A stretch of 7,528 nucleotides of DNA, taken from positions 1 to 7,528 of the forward strand of contig CALBHZ010000126.1 in the NCBI GenBank assembly GCA_937892815.1, written 5' to 3'. Positions 6,246-7,528 of this stretch are shown here, piece by piece (the stretch's first letter is position 1; the number at the start of each line of letters is the position of its first letter). Origin of the DNA: an uncultured archaeon (lineage in GTDB: Archaea > Thermoproteota > Nitrososphaeria > Conexivisphaerales > CALBHZ01). The translations under genes were made by a program, and so were the position numbers. A model generated the notes under the pieces. That model was not told the DNA's origin. It saw only the letters and a program-made list of their open reading frames with translations, and searched no databases.

Positions 6246-6270
6246 ACTTTTTCTAAACTTATACCCGCCA

Positions 6271-6296
6271 ATCTTTTTTAATTTTTGTTACTATTT
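6271..6296 (+). terminator. Oligo-T terminator after the thermosome gene
   Basis: About 27 bases after the thermosome stop, the strand has CTTTTTTAATTTTTG and then CTATTTTCG: three successive T tracts in a pyrimidine-rich stretch. This is the usual hairpin-independent archaeal terminator form. No strong stem precedes it. Confidence 0.6.
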
Positions 6297-6313
6297 TCGA
6301 TTTACCCAGTTTT

Positions 6314-6337
6314 GGATTTTTGGAAATCCTTAATTAT
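6314..6337 (+). promoter_or_regulatory. Promoter of the PP-loop gene with an adjoining palindrome
   Basis: A TATA-like CTTAATTA lies at 6330-6337, about 30 bases before the ATG at 6364, so the transcript is nearly leaderless. Immediately before it is a perfect 6-bp inverted repeat, GGATTT (6314-6319) and AAATCC (6324-6329), with a TTGG spacer. The palindrome covers the position where the BRE would be, so it could be an operator, or a short hairpin belonging to the thermosome 3' region. Confidence 0.4.
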
Positions 6338-6363
6338 CAATATGGGAAGTTGTTTTAAGTAAA

Positions 6364-7365
6364 ATGGTAAAGGCGATATCACTGTACTCAGGAGGTTTAG
6401 ACAGTACGTTAGCAATTAAGGTATTGAGAATGCAAAATATAGACGTTATCGCTTTATCCTTCGCTACGCCATTCAATAATATTGAGGAGAAGAGGAGCAT
6501 GTTGGAGAGGGTAGCTGAAGAATTGGGATGTGAGCTAATGTTTGTTAAGCTGGGGAGAGAATATTTAGACCTCGTTAGATATCCTAAGTATGGATATGGA
6601 AAAGCGCTAAATCCCTGTATAGACTGTAAAATCCTTATGTTGAAGAGAGCTAAAGAGATCATGATAGAAAGGGGAGCCGATTTTATTGCGACAGGGGAGG
6701 TGTTAGGACAGAGACCGATGTCTCAAAATAGAAAGGCTTTGAGAATTATAGAGGAAGAATCTGGCTTAAAGGGCCTTATTCTAAGGCCCTTATCCGCAAA
6801 ATTCCTCCCTCCTACCATTCCTGAGAAGGAGGGAAAGGTGAATAGAAGCGCTTTATTATCAATTAAAGGAAGAAGTAGAAAAGTGCAACTTGAGTTAGCT
6901 AGGAAATATGGGATTAAGGAGTATTTCACACCCGCTAGCGGATGCCTTCTCACAGATAAGAGATTTTCTGATAGACTATTGGATTTATTCCTATTTAAAG
7001 GGAAGAAGAAAATAGGTATTAATGATGTAGAGCTAATTAAAGTGGGAAGGATGTTTAGAATCGGAGATAAAGCGAGATTAATTGTGGGAAGAAACGAAGA
7101 GGAAAATAGACAATTGAAGACATTATGTAAGAAGGGCGATTTTGTATTGATCGTAGAGAACGTGCCCGGTCCTTTATCTATTGTAAGAGGTATCGTCAAT
7201 TTTAATGGATTGAAGTTAGCGGCAAGTATAATTGCTAGATATTCCGACGTTAATTCTAAAGCACAAGCAAAGATAATAGTTTACAACTACGATTTCTCTA
7301 ACGTTATAACGGAAATAACAGCTCCTCCTATCGGTAACGACTTGATAGAGAGATTAAGGGTGTAA
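6364..7365 (+). CDS. PP-loop ATPase, ThiI/MnmA-like tRNA thiolation protein without THUMP domain
   Basis: The 333-aa protein starts with the PP-loop SGGLDS (9-14), which activates tRNA by adenylation in this superfamily. Further motifs are NPCIDCK (83-89), TGEVLGQRPMSQ (110-121), RPLSAKFLPPT (141-151), GRSRKVQ (169-175), YGIKEYFTPASGCLLTD (182-198) and RFSDRLLDLF (200-209). This layout belongs to archaeal relatives of ThiI and MnmA, which put sulfur into tRNA (4-thiouridine at position 8, or 2-thiouridine at 34). Cys85, Cys88 and Cys194 match the spacing type of three-cysteine [4Fe-4S] thiolases such as TtuA. Residues from about 215 onward form a separate C-terminal domain, possibly RNA-binding; I cannot name it with confidence. 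No N-terminal THUMP domain is present, unlike classical ThiI. The exact tRNA position is unknown. It appears to be a single gene with its own promoter. Confidence 0.82.
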   Translation: MVKAISLYSGGLDSTLAIKVLRMQNIDVIALSFATPFNNIEEKRSMLERVAEELGCELMFVKLGREYLDLVRYPKYGYGKALNPCIDCKILMLKRAKEIMIERGADFIATGEVLGQRPMSQNRKALRIIEEESGLKGLILRPLSAKFLPPTIPEKEGKVNRSALLSIKGRSRKVQLELARKYGIKEYFTPASGCLLTDKRFSDRLLDLFLFKGKKKIGINDVELIKVGRMFRIGDKARLIVGRNEEENRQLKTLCKKGDFVLIVENVPGPLSIVRGIVNFNGLKLAASIIARYSDVNSKAQAKIIVYNYDFSNVITEITAPPIGNDLIERLRV

Positions 7366-7380
7366 TTTAAGATTAACAAA

Positions 7381-7392
7381 AGTTTTATACTT
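7381..7392 (+). promoter_or_regulatory. TATA box for the truncated Lrp/AsnC-type gene
   Basis: AGTTTTATACTT contains a TTTATA core at 7384-7389, about 36 bases before the ATG at 7423, so the 5' leader would be roughly ten bases. A partial SD (GGTG at 7413-7416) sits between. Confidence 0.5.
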
Positions 7393-7422
7393 GTCCTTGT
7401 AAAAGGAATAGTGGTGTAGAAC

Positions 7423-7458
7423 ATGCCAATAGCCTTCGTATTGTTAAATGTTGAACCA
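7423..7458 (+). CDS. Lrp/AsnC ligand-binding-domain protein, N-terminal 12 codons only (truncated by assembly end)
   Basis: ATG at 7423 opens MPIAFVLLNVEP, after which the biological sequence ends. This start resembles small archaeal proteins consisting only of the Lrp/AsnC effector-binding (RAM) domain of about 75-80 aa, which commonly begin with a beta strand of the type AYVLINVEPG. Those proteins bind amino acids or modulate full Lrp regulators. Twelve residues are thin evidence, so the family is a suggestion. The apparent continuation LSLIHI followed by a TGA stop (7477-7479) is translated adapter and must not be annotated as a natural C-terminus. Confidence 0.45.
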
Positions 7459-7528
7459 CTGTCTCTTATACACATCTGACGCTGCCGACGAATTAGACGG
7501 TGTAGATCTCGGTGGTCGCCGTATCATT
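7459..7528. other. Illumina Nextera adapter contamination (non-biological)
   Basis: CTGTCTCTTATACACATCT (7459-7477) is the reverse complement of the Nextera transposase mosaic end. It is followed by GACGCTGCCGACGA (7478-7491, reverse complement of the Read 1-side tail), an eight-base index ATTAGACG (7492-7499), and a 29-base stretch (7500-7528) that is the complete reverse complement of the P5 flow-cell sequence. From memory, the index in its forward sense (CGTCTAAT) is a standard i5 barcode. The contig end should be trimmed at 7458. Confidence 0.99.

Noticed and set aside
6723..7199. 158-aa minus-strand ORF opposite the PP-loop gene
   Set aside because: Antisense shadow; the sense strand carries all family motifs without frame breaks.
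1..7458. CRISPR array, insertion sequence or integrase attachment at the tRNA genes
   Set aside because: No regularly spaced repeats, transposase or integrase genes, or duplicated tRNA 3' ends were seen.
7287..7475. 62-aa minus-strand ORF starting MCIRDS
   Set aside because: The start codon and first residues are encoded by the Nextera adapter, and the rest is antisense to the PP-loop gene.

Overview
The window is an A+T-rich piece of archaeal chromosome, most likely from a thermophilic member of the Thermoproteota (Crenarchaeota-related); the order or genus cannot be fixed from this sequence alone. The evidence is a group II chaperonin (thermosome), a two-subunit Fe-S fumarase, a JAMM-type peptidase, an ATP-grasp protein resembling the carbamoyl-phosphate synthase large subunit, TATA-type promoters at near-leaderless spacing before first genes, and strong GGAGGTG ribosome binding sites before fumB and the thermosome. 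Coding is dense, with overlapping or abutting genes. All complete genes are housekeeping or metabolic, and I see no phage, insertion sequence or CRISPR signal.

Layout, left to right. Positions 1-517 (minus) hold the N-terminal part of an ATP-grasp protein that runs off the left edge. Two minus-strand tRNA genes follow: tRNA-Ala(GGC) at 599-670 and tRNA-Leu(UAG) at 733-820; only the latter has an encoded CCA end. A plus-strand pair at 914-2525 encodes a DUF47/PhoU-like protein and a PiT-family anion permease, a known phosphate-uptake pairing, although this permease has Asn in place of the signature Asp in both repeats. Converging on it is a minus-strand operon at 4395-2522: fumarase alpha, fumarase beta and a small JAMM metallopeptidase, joined with zero spacing or a one-base overlap. 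A 212-bp divergent control region (4396-4607) carries an inverted repeat around a TATA box and leads into the thermosome gene (4608-6245). After an oligo-T terminator comes a PP-loop ATPase of the ThiI/MnmA tRNA-thiolation type with a CxxC plus one further Cys (6364-7365). The last biological bases (7423-7458) are the first 12 codons of what is probably a stand-alone Lrp/AsnC ligand-binding-domain protein.

The final 70 bases (7459-7528) are not biological. They match a complete Illumina Nextera read-through: transposase end, Read 1-side adapter tail, an 8-base index and the reverse complement of P5. The biological sequence ends at 7458, and any ORF crossing that point is an artefact. I found no convincing new multi-gene system. 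The most useful leads are the fumarase-JAMM operon, the altered PiT signatures, the palindromic elements at two promoters and the adapter contamination.
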